Positions 15,413 through 25,573 of a stretch of DNA of 64,000 nt are shown one piece after another. Origin of the DNA: Candidatus Aminicenantota bacterium. GTDB taxonomy: Bacteria; Acidobacteriota; Aminicenantia; Aminicenantales; Aminicenantaceae. Below the pieces are notes generated by a model. The model searched no databases, was not told where the DNA came from, and was given only the letters and a program-made list of their open reading frames with translations. Within the stretch, counting starts at the first letter, position 1; each line of letters begins with the position of its first letter. The stretch covers positions 1 through 64,000 of the forward strand of contig WJMT01000039.1 in assembly GCA_014727835.1 (NCBI GenBank), written 5' to 3'. The position numbers and the translations under genes were made by a program.

Positions 15413-18205
15413 ATGAATCAAAAAAAGTCATCTAAGGTTTATCTCGGGATTTTGCTGGTCATGACTCTCATGTTGATGCATCCATTGGGATTTTCAGAGA
15501 CCAAAAAAGCTTTGACTTACCAGGATATCATGAAATTCAGGGAGATCCATGATGCTAAGATCTCAGACAATGGTCTTTGGGTGGCTTATTCTGCTGAGCC
15601 GGGAAGAGGAGACGGGCAAGCTGTGATCAAAGGCATTGGAAATGGGATAGTCTTCACCATTGAGAGAGGATCCGAACCCAGGTTCACCAAAGATTCTGCC
15701 TGGGCGGGGATGGTTTTAAAACCCAAGGCTGTTGAACAGATGGAGGAAAAAAAGGACAAACCCAAAAACGGATTGGGTCTTCTCAATCTGAATACCGGAA
15801 CTCAGAAAAGAGTAAAAAACGTCAAATCCTTTGATTTTTCAGAAGATTCCGCCTGGATTGCCTATCATCTGTATAAAGAGGAAGAAAAAGACAAGAACAA
15901 AGAAGAGAAGAACAAAAAAAGCAGTGACAAAGACACGGGAACCACCCTGATTCTCATGAATCTCAATACAGAAAAAAAGATCGAGATGGCTTATGTGTCT
16001 GACTATGCTTTTGATGAATCCTCCAGGTTTTTGGCCTGTATCACTCTGAAACCAGAAGGAAAAGAAAACAGTCTGAGCATCATTAATTTGTCGCTGGCCG
16101 GAGAAAGCCGGGAAGACATCCTGAAAGAGGACGGAATGAAGTTTTTTGATCTTTCCTGGACTGAAGACAAAAGCCGGCTTGCTTTTACAGCTCTCCAAGA
16201 AGTCCAAGAGGGTCTGGACAAAACTTCTCTTTATATCTGGGACGGCATGGCAAAGGAATTGAACGAGGCGGTCTCGGCAGAAGAGAGTCCTAAGGGATGG
16301 ATTCTTCCAGGAGAGAACAGCATTTCCTGGAGCAAGGATGCAAACCTCCTTTATTTCGGGTTTAAGCCCAGAGAAATCGCTGAAGCAGCGGAAGCGCTTA
16401 AAGATGAAGATGAAGACAAAAATGAACTGCAGGAAGAGGACCTATATGATGTGAGCCGGATTTTGGAGAAGAGGGGAGTGGATGTCTGGCACTGGGATGA
16501 TCCTTTTATCAACACACACCAGAAGAACATGTGGCCCCGGACCAAGGAACAGACTTACCTGGCTGTCTATCACACAGATACCGGAACATTCACCCAGCTT
16601 GCAGATAAAGACATGCCCCGGGTCATCACCAATGAAAACAAAGACTATGCCCTAGGATACCTGGATGCACCCTACAGAAAAATGATCACCTGGTATGGGT
16701 GGCTGAATGACCTGTATCTGGTGGACCTTGAAGACGGCTCCCGCAAGCAGGTGGTGTCCTGTTTTGAAGACAGGGCCTCTCTTTCTCCGGAAGGACGTTT
16801 TGTGGTCTATTATAAAGACAGACATTGGTATATTTTTGACAGCTCCTCTTTTAAGACCCGAAATCTGACCATGAAGTGTGATGTGCCTTTTTACAATGAG
16901 GACCATGATTATCCCAGTGCGGTTCCCAGCTATGGTGTGGGCGGTTGGCTGGAACAGGACCGGGCCGTGTTGATCTATGATAAATATGATATATGGAAAT
17001 TTCCCGCCCAAGAGGGAGAACCTGTGAACCTCACTGGTGGTTTTGGGCGGGACCATGATTATACCTTCCGCGTCATCAAGACTGACCCGGAGAAAGAATC
17101 CTATGCCCTTAAGGAAAAGCTCCTGCTCTCTGCTTATCACAATCATGATAAAAACTGGGGCTTTTACAGGGCGCAGCTCAACAAAACAGGCGTGCAGAAG
17201 CTGTTGGAAGAGCAGAAAAAGTTTAGCTTTATTGCCAAAGCCCAAGAAGCGGATGTCATCCTTTACACCAGGGAAAGCTACACTGAATTCCCTGACCTCT
17301 GGGTCAGCAGTCTTGATTTGGATTCCTCGGAAAAAGTATCCCGGGTCAATCCTCAGATCACAGAGTTTGCTTGGGGTGAGGCAGAATTGGTGGAATGGGA
17401 AAGTGATGACGGCATTCCTCTTCAGGGAGTGCTCATCAAACCCGGTAACTATGAACCGGGAAAAAGATATCCGGTGGTGGTCTATTTTTACCGGTTCTTC
17501 TCACAGCGGCTACACGAATTCAATCAGGTGGTCATCAACCACAGGCCCTGTTTTCCTTTTTATGCCAGCAATGGATATGCGGTGTTTCTTCCTGATATCC
17601 GTTTTGATATCGGGACTCCCGGGTATTCTGCCACTAAGTGTCTGGTGCCGGGCATCCATAAGATCATAGACATGGGTGTGGCAGACCCGGATGCGGTGGG
17701 ACTTCACGGCCATTCATGGAGCGGATACCAGACCGCTCATGTGGTCACTCAGACGGATATATTCAAGTGCGCAGTGGCCGGTGCACCTGTCTCAAACATG
17801 ACCTCTTCTTATGGAGGCATCCGTTGGGGTTCAGGAATGGCACGGCTTTTTCAGTATGAAAAGACTCAAAGCCGTATTGGAGCGAGTCTTTGGGAGAGGA
17901 GAGACCTCTACATAGAAAACTCTCCTCTGTTTTTTGCAGACAGGATCAGCACCCCGCTTTTGATCATATTCGGTGATGAAGACGGTGCTGTTCCCTGGTA
18001 TCAGGGCATTGAACTGTATCTGGCTATGAGACGTCTTCAGAAAGATTGTGTGTTTCTCACATACCGAGGGGAACCTCACCATCCCCAGACCTATCCCAAT
18101 AAACTGGACTGGTTTAAAAAGATGAAAGAGTATTTTGACCATTATTTGAAAGGGGAGGAGGGACCAGACTGGATCACCAAGGGAGTGCCATACCGAGGAA
18201 AATAG
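15413..18205 (+). CDS. Large secreted S9 family peptidase
   Basis: 930 residues, longer than the usual 650-750 for the family. Signal peptide about 1-29. A long beta-propeller contains acidic, lysine-rich insertions near residues 155-180 and 320-345. The C-terminal hydrolase has GHSWSG with nucleophile near Ser768, Asp near 857 (GDEDGAVPW) and His near 889 (EPHHPQ). It belongs with the acylaminoacyl/dipeptidyl peptidases that act on short, often proline-containing peptides. AGGAGGATAGGG precedes the ATG. It lies in a same-strand run with M28, M14 and a symporter. Confidence 0.9.
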   Translation: MNQKKSSKVYLGILLVMTLMLMHPLGFSETKKALTYQDIMKFREIHDAKISDNGLWVAYSAEPGRGDGQAVIKGIGNGIVFTIERGSEPRFTKDSAWAGMVLKPKAVEQMEEKKDKPKNGLGLLNLNTGTQKRVKNVKSFDFSEDSAWIAYHLYKEEEKDKNKEEKNKKSSDKDTGTTLILMNLNTEKKIEMAYVSDYAFDESSRFLACITLKPEGKENSLSIINLSLAGESREDILKEDGMKFFDLSWTEDKSRLAFTALQEVQEGLDKTSLYIWDGMAKELNEAVSAEESPKGWILPGENSISWSKDANLLYFGFKPREIAEAAEALKDEDEDKNELQEEDLYDVSRILEKRGVDVWHWDDPFINTHQKNMWPRTKEQTYLAVYHTDTGTFTQLADKDMPRVITNENKDYALGYLDAPYRKMITWYGWLNDLYLVDLEDGSRKQVVSCFEDRASLSPEGRFVVYYKDRHWYIFDSSSFKTRNLTMKCDVPFYNEDHDYPSAVPSYGVGGWLEQDRAVLIYDKYDIWKFPAQEGEPVNLTGGFGRDHDYTFRVIKTDPEKESYALKEKLLLSAYHNHDKNWGFYRAQLNKTGVQKLLEEQKKFSFIAKAQEADVILYTRESYTEFPDLWVSSLDLDSSEKVSRVNPQITEFAWGEAELVEWESDDGIPLQGVLIKPGNYEPGKRYPVVVYFYRFFSQRLHEFNQVVINHRPCFPFYASNGYAVFLPDIRFDIGTPGYSATKCLVPGIHKIIDMGVADPDAVGLHGHSWSGYQTAHVVTQTDIFKCAVAGAPVSNMTSSYGGIRWGSGMARLFQYEKTQSRIGASLWERRDLYIENSPLFFADRISTPLLIIFGDEDGAVPWYQGIELYLAMRRLQKDCVFLTYRGEPHHPQTYPNKLDWFKKMKEYFDHYLKGEEGPDWITKGVPYRGK

Positions 18206-18248
18206 AGTCTCATAAAAAAAGAACGTCGTTTTTGTAAAGGAGGAACGA

Positions 18249-20783
18249 GTGAAAAAGGCAAAATTTTTCTTGAGTTTGATTGTTATTCTGGTTTTCACCC
18301 AAAGCGCTGCGGCTGAGATTCAATCCCCTGAGGATTTTTTGGGATTTGAGGTGGGGGCGGACAGAAAACTGGCTGATATGAATCAAATCATTGAATATTT
18401 CAGGAATCTGGGTGAACAGAGCCCCCGCATCAAGGTGAATGAAGCGGGTCTGACCACAATGGGAAATCCTTTTCTTGTGGCTGTGATCACATCAGAAGAA
18501 AACCATAAGGGGCTGGATAAATACAGACAGATCCAGCAGAAACTCGCAGATCCAAGGAATTTGAATCCCGGAGAGGCGGACACACTCATTTCTCAGGGAA
18601 AAGCTGTGGTCATGGTGAACTGCTCCATTCATGCCACTGAGATCGGGGCCAGTCAGATGTCCATGAAATTGGCTTATGACCTGGCTGTAAAGGATGATGA
18701 TTGGACCAGAGAGATTCTGGACCAGGTGATCCTGCTTCTCACTCCTATGCACAATCCGGATGGGATTCAAATGGTGGTGGACTGGTATAAACAATATTTG
18801 GGAACCCAATATGAAGGCGGACGCATGCCCTGGCTTTATCACAAATATGTAGGACATGACAACAATCGGGACTGGTTTATGTTCACCCAAAAAGAGACTC
18901 AATTGACCATAAAAGTCCATAATGACTGGCATCCTCATGTGATTGTGGATATGCATCAGATGGGAAGCACAGGTCCCCGGCTGTTTGTTCCTCCGTTTGT
19001 GGATCCTTACGAGCCCAATATCGATCCTATTCTCAGGCAGGAAGTGGCCATGATGGGAACATTTATGGCCACAGAACTGACCTCAGAGGGAAAAGCCGGT
19101 GTGATGCACAGTGTGTGGTTTGATGCCTGGACACCGGCCAGAGCGTATCATCATTATCATGGGGGAATCCGTATCCTCACTGAAGCAGCCAGTGTCAAAA
19201 TCGCCACTCCTATTCATGTTCCATGGGACAACCTGAGTCCCCAGGTCAAACAGGAATCTGTAGCCATGCCCATGCCTTGGAAAGGAGGGGAATGGACTCT
19301 GGGTGATATTGTGGACTATGACATGACTGCTGTCAGGGCAGCTTTGACCAATGCGGCGCGACTCAGAGAAAATTGGGTGCGCAATTATCACCGGATTTTT
19401 AAAAATGCTGTGGAGAGAACCCGGTCTCCTCACTGCTACCTGATTCCAAAAAAACAGAAAGACCTGGCTACTGCTGTGAAAATGCTGAATATTTTGAAAA
19501 TGGGAGGAGTGGAAATTCACAGGGCAGAAGAGCCTTTTAAAGCCCAGGGCTATGAGTATCCGGAGGGGACTTTTGTGGTGTATATGGCCCAGCCGTTCGG
19601 GGGATTTGCCAAGACTCTGCTGGAGCCCCAGGTCTATCCGGAGCTCAGAGAGTATCAGGGAGGTCCTTTAAAGACACCCTATGATGTGGTGGGGCACACG
19701 CTTCCTTTTTTAATGGGTGTGGAGGCTGTGAAAGTGGATGAACCGCTGGAAGTTCAAACTCAACTTTTAGAAGAGATCACAGCGCCTGAATCTGTGATCC
19801 AGCTTGACTCAGAGGCTGACTTTTATGTTTGGGGCCATGAGTCTAATGATGATATAGTGGCAGCCAACAGACTGCTGAAAAAAGGATACCGGGTCTTCTG
19901 GGCTGCAGAAGATTTTTCAGCCGCAGGAACCGAGTATCCCAGGGGGACCATGCTGGTCAAATCTTCTGACAGCACAGTCCAGGACTTGAGACAGGCATCC
20001 CAAAACATCTGTGTGCAGTTTGAGGGGATTGAAGGCAGTCCCGGAGTCAAAGTCCATTCCTTCCAGAAACCCCGGATAGGGCTCTATAAAAGCTGGACAG
20101 CTTCCATGGATGAGGGATGGACTCGATTTGTGCTGGAACAGTTTGAATTTGACTATCAGAGTCTTTTTGATAAAGACATCAGGGCAGGGCATCTGAATGC
20201 GGATTGGGACGTGATTGTGTTCCCCAGTCTCAGCACCCGGGCCATTGTCCAGGGAATGTCCAAGAAAAACATTCCTCCTGAATATGCAGGAGGAATCGGT
20301 GAGATTGGTGTGAAAAACATCAAATCCTTTATCCAAAGAGGCGGGACACTCATCACTCTGAATTCCTCCTGTGAATTTGCCATTCAAGAGCTTCATGTGG
20401 GAGTGGAAAACTGTGTTGCAGAAGTCAGGCGCGATGAGTTCTTTATTCCGGGCTCTTTACTTAAAGTCATCAATGTAGCCGATCATCCCATTGCTTATGG
20501 ATACGGAAGGGATGCCGCGATCTTTTTTAGAAGAAGCCCGGTGTTGAAAGCCTTTGAGGGGACCAGTGTAGTGAAATATGCACCGGATTGCCTTCTCAGT
20601 GGTTGGGTCAGCGGGGAGGAGCATGTCACTGGACAAAGTGCGCTGGTTGATGTTCCTTTTGAAGAGGGGCGTGTGATTTTGATCGGATTTCCCGCTCAGT
20701 ACAGGTCCCAATCACATGGGTCCTTCAAATATTTTTTCAATGCTCTGTTCTATGGAGCCAGCCAATATTCTGATATCGAATAA
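18249..20783 (+). CDS. Secreted M14 family zinc carboxypeptidase
   Basis: 844 residues from a GTG start, supported by AAAGGAGGAACGA directly upstream. Signal peptide about 1-22. The M14 zinc site is HATEIGASQ (HxxE) with a second His in VDMHQMGST, and MHNPDG gives the usual NPDG motif. A candidate catalytic Glu is in RILTEAAS. After the catalytic domain about 450 residues form a long C-terminal region with a glutamine-amidotransferase-like look (IGLYKSW, GGTLITLNSS). It would remove C-terminal residues from peptides outside the cytoplasm. It pairs naturally with the S9 peptidase 43 bases upstream. Confidence 0.9.
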   Translation: MKKAKFFLSLIVILVFTQSAAAEIQSPEDFLGFEVGADRKLADMNQIIEYFRNLGEQSPRIKVNEAGLTTMGNPFLVAVITSEENHKGLDKYRQIQQKLADPRNLNPGEADTLISQGKAVVMVNCSIHATEIGASQMSMKLAYDLAVKDDDWTREILDQVILLLTPMHNPDGIQMVVDWYKQYLGTQYEGGRMPWLYHKYVGHDNNRDWFMFTQKETQLTIKVHNDWHPHVIVDMHQMGSTGPRLFVPPFVDPYEPNIDPILRQEVAMMGTFMATELTSEGKAGVMHSVWFDAWTPARAYHHYHGGIRILTEAASVKIATPIHVPWDNLSPQVKQESVAMPMPWKGGEWTLGDIVDYDMTAVRAALTNAARLRENWVRNYHRIFKNAVERTRSPHCYLIPKKQKDLATAVKMLNILKMGGVEIHRAEEPFKAQGYEYPEGTFVVYMAQPFGGFAKTLLEPQVYPELREYQGGPLKTPYDVVGHTLPFLMGVEAVKVDEPLEVQTQLLEEITAPESVIQLDSEADFYVWGHESNDDIVAANRLLKKGYRVFWAAEDFSAAGTEYPRGTMLVKSSDSTVQDLRQASQNICVQFEGIEGSPGVKVHSFQKPRIGLYKSWTASMDEGWTRFVLEQFEFDYQSLFDKDIRAGHLNADWDVIVFPSLSTRAIVQGMSKKNIPPEYAGGIGEIGVKNIKSFIQRGGTLITLNSSCEFAIQELHVGVENCVAEVRRDEFFIPGSLLKVINVADHPIAYGYGRDAAIFFRRSPVLKAFEGTSVVKYAPDCLLSGWVSGEEHVTGQSALVDVPFEEGRVILIGFPAQYRSQSHGSFKYFFNALFYGASQYSDIE

Positions 20784-20814
20784 TCCGGGATGAATGATAT
20801 TTGATATATTTTCT

Positions 20815-20843
20815 TTGACCGGCTGATTTTCTTATGATATAAG
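20815..20843 (+). promoter_or_regulatory. Predicted sigma-70-like promoter
   Basis: TTGACC, a 17-base spacer and TATAAG, about 75 bases before the ATG at 20918. It suggests that transcription restarts after the peptidase run. Confidence 0.5.
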
Positions 20844-20917
20844 CGTATGGAGATATCAATGACCGCATCCTATATTTTGGATTTTTTTTCAAATATGAAG
20901 GAAAAAGGGGATTTCAA

Positions 20918-22153
20918 ATGAATGCAGTGAAAAAAATACTTGGGCTTTTGATTATTTTGTTTATTGGGCTCCCCATATTATTTGCTGTGATATGGACTGT
21001 GGGGATCACAAGAGCTGCTGTGTCTCCTGAGTTTGTTTCTGACCTTCCTCAGGAAATCATTGAAGAGGTGCCTTCTATTGTGGATGAAGTGTTTAAAGAA
21101 GCACAGAGAGAAGAGCTGATGTCTGATGAAAACACCAGAGCCTGGTTTCATGCCGCTTCTGAAGTGGATGTTTCGCCGCGTGAGCTGATGAAGTCCATGG
21201 GACTGCTGGACTGGCTGGAAAATGAACTGTCCGGAACTTTTGATGAGATCGGGGATGTGCTGAGAGGAAAAAGAAGGACCGGTCCCATTGTGATCGACCT
21301 CAGGCCCTTAAAGCAGGCTTTTGTAAGTGAAGCGTTTCAAGACTATATGATCCAAGTCATTGATAAGCTTCCCCCATGTGATGAAGAGGGAATGGAACGC
21401 TGGTTCATGATGGTGGAGAAAGATTATGATCTGTTTGAATTCCCCCCATGCAGACCCGATATTCAAGTTTCCGATCAGGTGATCCAGTCGCATCTCAGAG
21501 AGTTCACCCAAGACATATCGAACGAAGTGGAGTTTTTTTCAAACACCCGTTTTGTGCCTTTGAGCATCTCCAGGATTGTCAAACTCCTTTCCTACGGTCT
21601 GTTTCTTTTGCCCTTGTTGATTCTTCTTCTGGGAGCAGTGATCGCAGCGACCTCACCAGCAGGATTTTTCAGATGGAGCGGATTGTCTGTGCTTGCCGGA
21701 GGATTGAGTTCTTTAATGCTTGCTCTGTTTGTCAAGCAGTTGGCTTTTGCCGGGATCGGATTTTCTCCTTATTCTTTTTCAGAAAGCTGGTCTGTGGAAC
21801 TTCATGAACTGGTGATTGAAAAAACAGCTTGGATCCAGATGGCTGTGGTGAATCATCTGTTTTCCCCGGTGATTGCTGTGGCCGGAGTGGTGAGTATCAT
21901 AGGATTTGTCATCTTTCTGCTTTCCTTTATTGCCAGGAGCGAGCCAAAAACACACAAACAAAAGCCCGCTGAAAAGCCCGCTGAAAAACCCGCTGAAAAA
22001 CAAGTCAAACCAGAAACAAAACAAGAACAAAAGCCGGCTGCTGAGGAAAAATCCGCAGGTTCCAAGAAGGAGCCGCCAACTCAGCCTGAAGGATCTGAAA
22101 TCCCGGAAAAACCCAAAAAATTACCGGAAGAACCTGAAAAAGAGAATAAATAG
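20918..22153 (+). CDS. Membrane protein with lysine/proline-rich tail
   Basis: 411 residues. One membrane helix at the N-terminus (about 8-30), a soluble stretch of about 200 residues with acidic helices, then three or four helices (about 225-345). The tail is highly charged, with AEKP repeated four times (about 357-372), then K/E/P-rich sequence to the end. Such tails usually span or stick out from the membrane without a fixed fold. I do not recognise the family. A barrel protein gene follows 20 bases later, so the two may work together at the envelope. Confidence 0.65.
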   Translation: MNAVKKILGLLIILFIGLPILFAVIWTVGITRAAVSPEFVSDLPQEIIEEVPSIVDEVFKEAQREELMSDENTRAWFHAASEVDVSPRELMKSMGLLDWLENELSGTFDEIGDVLRGKRRTGPIVIDLRPLKQAFVSEAFQDYMIQVIDKLPPCDEEGMERWFMMVEKDYDLFEFPPCRPDIQVSDQVIQSHLREFTQDISNEVEFFSNTRFVPLSISRIVKLLSYGLFLLPLLILLLGAVIAATSPAGFFRWSGLSVLAGGLSSLMLALFVKQLAFAGIGFSPYSFSESWSVELHELVIEKTAWIQMAVVNHLFSPVIAVAGVVSIIGFVIFLLSFIARSEPKTHKQKPAEKPAEKPAEKQVKPETKQEQKPAAEEKSAGSKKEPPTQPEGSEIPEKPKKLPEEPEKENK

Positions 22154-22173
22154 GCGAAAAACAAGGAGATAAA

Positions 22174-22992
22174 ATGAGATTAAAAATCATTTTTAACATT
22201 TCATGTGTTGTCTTATTTGCTGTTTTCCTGAGCATGGCTGCGTTCGCCGAAACAGAGCTGCCGGATCAGAGGACGTACACATCCAAATGGACTCCGAGAC
22301 GAAATATCGCCAATATCCATATAGGAGGTTTGTTTTCTTTTATTCGGTCCGGATATGACTATGAATACACAGATATCATTTATGCAGAAGATATGATCCT
22401 TACTGACTCAGTAAAGAACTCCGAAGCTTTGGGATTTTCTGCCGGAGCCGGTTTTTATGTTATTGAAAATTTGGAAATCGCTTTCAATCTCAATGCCGTC
22501 TCTAAATCCCTCAGCGGCCTCTATGGATTCTGTCTGCCCAATCTCTACTTATGGGAAGATATTGCTTGCGACGAAGCGTCAGCAAACCCGGTTTTCAAGA
22601 ATACAGCGTTTCATTTTGCTGTGAATATCCATCCCTTGACCACTGGAAATCTCAGACCTTTTGTCGGAGCTGGCGTGAGTTTGATCTGTGGGAAGATGGA
22701 TCTGCTCAATGATATCATCTATGAAGAAAGTTTTTTCATGGACTGGACACATGAAATCGATATCACAGAAGTGGAGCTTGTTGAAACAAATTTGAATAAA
22801 TTCGGTTTCAATTTCAGCGGGGGCATGGATTTCTATATCACCAGCAGAGTGGCTTTTTATGCTTTTGGTAGATACATCATTGCAAAAAAGGAAATGGAAC
22901 ATCCCTTGACTTCTCAATGGGAAGACGGAGAGACCCTGGAATTGGATTTAGGAGGACTCTCAGCAAACCTGGGGATCAAGGTTTTCTTTTAA
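22174..22992 (+). CDS. Outer-membrane beta-barrel protein, unknown
   Basis: 272 residues with a signal peptide ending near residue 25 (MAAFAET). Strand-like segments alternate through the protein (NIHIGGLFSFIRSG, GFSAGAGFYVIENLEIAF, FVGAGVSLICG, FGFNFSGGMDFYI) and the last residues are a strand ending in phenylalanine (GIKVFF), the classic barrel end signal. ACAAGGAGATAAA precedes the ATG. It most resembles OmpW/OmpA-like eight-strand barrels. Function unknown. Confidence 0.7.
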   Translation: MRLKIIFNISCVVLFAVFLSMAAFAETELPDQRTYTSKWTPRRNIANIHIGGLFSFIRSGYDYEYTDIIYAEDMILTDSVKNSEALGFSAGAGFYVIENLEIAFNLNAVSKSLSGLYGFCLPNLYLWEDIACDEASANPVFKNTAFHFAVNIHPLTTGNLRPFVGAGVSLICGKMDLLNDIIYEESFFMDWTHEIDITEVELVETNLNKFGFNFSGGMDFYITSRVAFYAFGRYIIAKKEMEHPLTSQWEDGETLELDLGGLSANLGIKVFF

Positions 22993-23022
22993 AAACTTTA
23001 TTGATATCCAATCATAAATAAG

Positions 23023-24645
23023 ATGAGCACTTTTCAATTTCTGGACTGGGTGGTAGTGGGGCTCTATTTTGCGGTCCTGCTGGGTATTGTCTGGTGGGTG
23101 AGCCGGAAGAAGCAGGAATCCCCGGATGATTATTTTTTAGCCGGGCGTCATGTGGGATGGTTGGTCATCGGAGCATCCATATTTGCTTCCAACATCGGCT
23201 CTGAACACATCGTGGGACTTGCCGGAACAGCGGCTAAGACCGGAGTGGCTATGGGGCATTATGAGCTCCATTCCTGGCTGGTGCTGATGCTGGGATGGGT
23301 GTTTGTGCCTTTTTATATGAGGAGCCGGGTGTTCACCATGCCCGAATTTTTGGAAAAACGCTACTCCTCAAAAGCCAGATGGTTTCTGTCTCTCATATCA
23401 CTGGTGGGTTATGTTCTGACCAAAGTGTCGGTCACTGTTTATGCCGGAGCTGTGGTGTTTCAAACCCTGATGGGGATTGATTTCTGGTCAGGCGCTTTGA
23501 TCATTGTTATTCTCACCGGAATCTATACAGTGATCGGAGGACTCAGGGCTGTGGTCTACACAGAAACCCTCCAGACATTTGTGCTGATCGCCGGTTCTGT
23601 GACCATCACAGCGATCGGGCTTTCCAAAATCGGGGGGTGGAACAATCTGGTTTCTATAGCAGGAATCGATCATTTGAACCTGTTTTTGCCAGCAGACCAT
23701 CCGGATTTTCCATGGACCGGCATGATTTTTGCGCCTCCCATTGTAGGGCTCTGGTACTGGTGTACAGACCAGTATATTGTCCAGCGCACTCTAGCTGCAA
23801 GAAATGAGACCCAGGCTAGGAGGGGGACCATCTTTGCTTCGTTTCTCAAGCTGCTTCCGTTTTTTATTTTCATCATCCCGGGAGTCATAGCATATGCTCT
23901 GGCTCAGACCGGTCAGATGCAGCTTGGAGAAGCAGATCAGGCCTTTCCCGCTATGGTCAGAGCATTGCTCCCAGTGGGGCTCAGAGGCCTGGTGGCCGGA
24001 GGTCTGCTGGCCGCTTTGATGAGTTCTCTGGCTGCGGTGTTTAATTCCTGTTCCACATTGTTCACAATGGATATTTATAAAAAGCTGAAGCCAGACTCAT
24101 CTGAAAAGGCTCTGGTCTTGGTGGGCCGGATCGCCACCGGAGTGGTGGTGGTGACCGGAATCCTATGGATTCCTTTTATGAAATTCATTTCCGGAGAACT
24201 TTACCATTACTTGCAGAGTGTCCAGTCTTATATCGCACCGCCCATTGCTGCGGTGTTTCTTTTGGGGATCTTTTTCAAGCGCATCAACTCAAAAGGAGCC
24301 ATGACAGCTCTGGTGGGAGGATTTGCCATCGGCATGCTGAGATTAGTAGCAGAGCTGAACAAAGGGCTCCTCAGCGGAGTGTTTCACACCTTTGCATCGA
24401 TTAATTTTCTCCATTTTTGTGTGTATTTGTTTTTGGTGTGTATTGCCATTATGGTGGCGGTCAGTTTGCTGACCAAAAAACCTTCTTATGAAAAGATCAA
24501 AGGGCTGACTTATGCCACCACTGTGGCTGAAGATAAAGCCAGTTCCCGGGCCAGCTGGAATGCGAGGGACGTGATTCTCTCCCTGGTTGTTTTGGCCATC
24601 ATCGCCATTGTGCTGATTTATTTTTCACCCATAGGTCTTTGGTGA
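23023..24645 (+). CDS. Sodium:solute symporter (SSS family)
   Basis: 540 residues with 13-14 hydrophobic helices. The early YFLAGRHVGW and GASIFASNIGSEHIVGLAG segments and later GGLRAVVYTETLQ are typical of the SGLT/SSS family, including the helix 1 sodium-site region. It would import a sugar, amino acid or other organic solute with sodium. GSEHIVG resembles the sugar-transporting branch, but the location behind a peptidase run would also fit amino acids. The substrate is undetermined. Confidence 0.92.
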   Translation: MSTFQFLDWVVVGLYFAVLLGIVWWVSRKKQESPDDYFLAGRHVGWLVIGASIFASNIGSEHIVGLAGTAAKTGVAMGHYELHSWLVLMLGWVFVPFYMRSRVFTMPEFLEKRYSSKARWFLSLISLVGYVLTKVSVTVYAGAVVFQTLMGIDFWSGALIIVILTGIYTVIGGLRAVVYTETLQTFVLIAGSVTITAIGLSKIGGWNNLVSIAGIDHLNLFLPADHPDFPWTGMIFAPPIVGLWYWCTDQYIVQRTLAARNETQARRGTIFASFLKLLPFFIFIIPGVIAYALAQTGQMQLGEADQAFPAMVRALLPVGLRGLVAGGLLAALMSSLAAVFNSCSTLFTMDIYKKLKPDSSEKALVLVGRIATGVVVVTGILWIPFMKFISGELYHYLQSVQSYIAPPIAAVFLLGIFFKRINSKGAMTALVGGFAIGMLRLVAELNKGLLSGVFHTFASINFLHFCVYLFLVCIAIMVAVSLLTKKPSYEKIKGLTYATTVAEDKASSRASWNARDVILSLVVLAIIAIVLIYFSPIGLW

Positions 24646-24697
24646 GAGGTGAAGTGCCCTTAGATTTTATCTAAATATGAATTATGGACAGAGAAAA

Positions 24698-25051
24698 ATG
24701 ATGAAAAGATTCTTAATTTTTTTAGCAAGTCTTGTTTTGTTGGTTTCTTTATTTCCATACTGCACTTCCCGGGCACAAGTAGCTGAAGAAGATATTGAAA
24801 TGGATATTGTGGGTTGGGATGCGGGACAAGGAGTCCTGTCCTGGACTTTTGACAGAGATGAGCCCAAAGAGATCGAAATATTGGAAAGTGAATACAAAGG
24901 AGACAAAGCTGAAATCGTGATTTACATCAAGACCCAAAGCAGCCCTCAGGCGATTTTTACTCAAAAGAGACAAGGCAAACTGCGGCTGCAATATGTATGG
25001 AAGGAAAACAAGTGGGATCTCCAGAGGATTGACAATTTGACTTTTAAATAG
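24698..25051 (+). CDS. Small secreted protein, unknown
   Basis: 117 residues from the MMKRFLIFLASLVLL start, which begins a clear signal peptide; an in-frame ATG seven codons earlier is less likely. The signal region ends near a TSRAQV segment, so secretion is likely. The remainder is a small, strand-rich domain with many charged residues (DRDEPKEIEILESEYKG). No family recognised. It follows the symporter gene by about 50 bases on the same strand. Confidence 0.55.
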   Translation: MMKRFLIFLASLVLLVSLFPYCTSRAQVAEEDIEMDIVGWDAGQGVLSWTFDRDEPKEIEILESEYKGDKAEIVIYIKTQSSPQAIFTQKRQGKLRLQYVWKENKWDLQRIDNLTFK

Positions 25052-25147
25052 ACTTCTGATTGATTGATTTCGTGTTAGGTTTGTTCATTATTTGATCTCT
25101 GTTTCCACAGTGAAGGATTGGCAGTTGTCATGGAGAATGGTGATTGT

Positions 25148-25567
25148 TTAGGATCTTTGTTGATCCACGGTTTTATGTGCCCAGTTAATGATGGGCTGAA
25201 GTCTTGCTGGCGCCAGTTTTTTGAGCTCTTTATAGGATACCCACCTGTACTCGTGATGCTCGGGCCGTCCCAGTTCCGGATTGATGGAAAAGGTGACTTT
25301 GGACCGGGTGGTTTCTGCAATGTAATAGCGGGCTTTCTTCTTTCCCCCTCGATAGGGTTCAGTTTCTTTGTGTTTGTGTCCCCATTTGAACTTCAGTTCT
25401 GAGATACCTGACTCTTCTTTGGCTTCCCGCAGAGCTGTGGCTAGAGGATTTTCCTGAGATTCAACTTCTCCTTTGGGAAAGTCCCACTTATTGTAGGCCC
25501 TGAGAAAAAGATATTTCCAATGGCTTTTCTCTTTTCGAACAATGATTATGCCGGCAGACAACCTCAT
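25148..25567 (-). CDS. Nudix hydrolase (Ap4A-hydrolase-like)
   Basis: 139 residues. The Nudix box is complete: GEVESQENPLATALRE continuing AKEESGI gives Gx5Ex7REUxEExGU (about residues 36-58). The N-terminal SAGIIIVRKE and the FPKGEVE context match the bis(5'-nucleosyl)-tetraphosphatase type, which cleaves dinucleoside polyphosphates. The enzyme is cytoplasmic. The gene converges with the small secreted protein gene and lies just downstream of the OmpA-family gene. Confidence 0.9.
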   Translation of the reverse strand: MRLSAGIIIVRKEKSHWKYLFLRAYNKWDFPKGEVESQENPLATALREAKEESGISELKFKWGHKHKETEPYRGGKKKARYYIAETTRSKVTFSINPELGRPEHHEYRWVSYKELKKLAPARLQPIINWAHKTVDQQRS

Positions 25568-25573
25568 TTGTCC

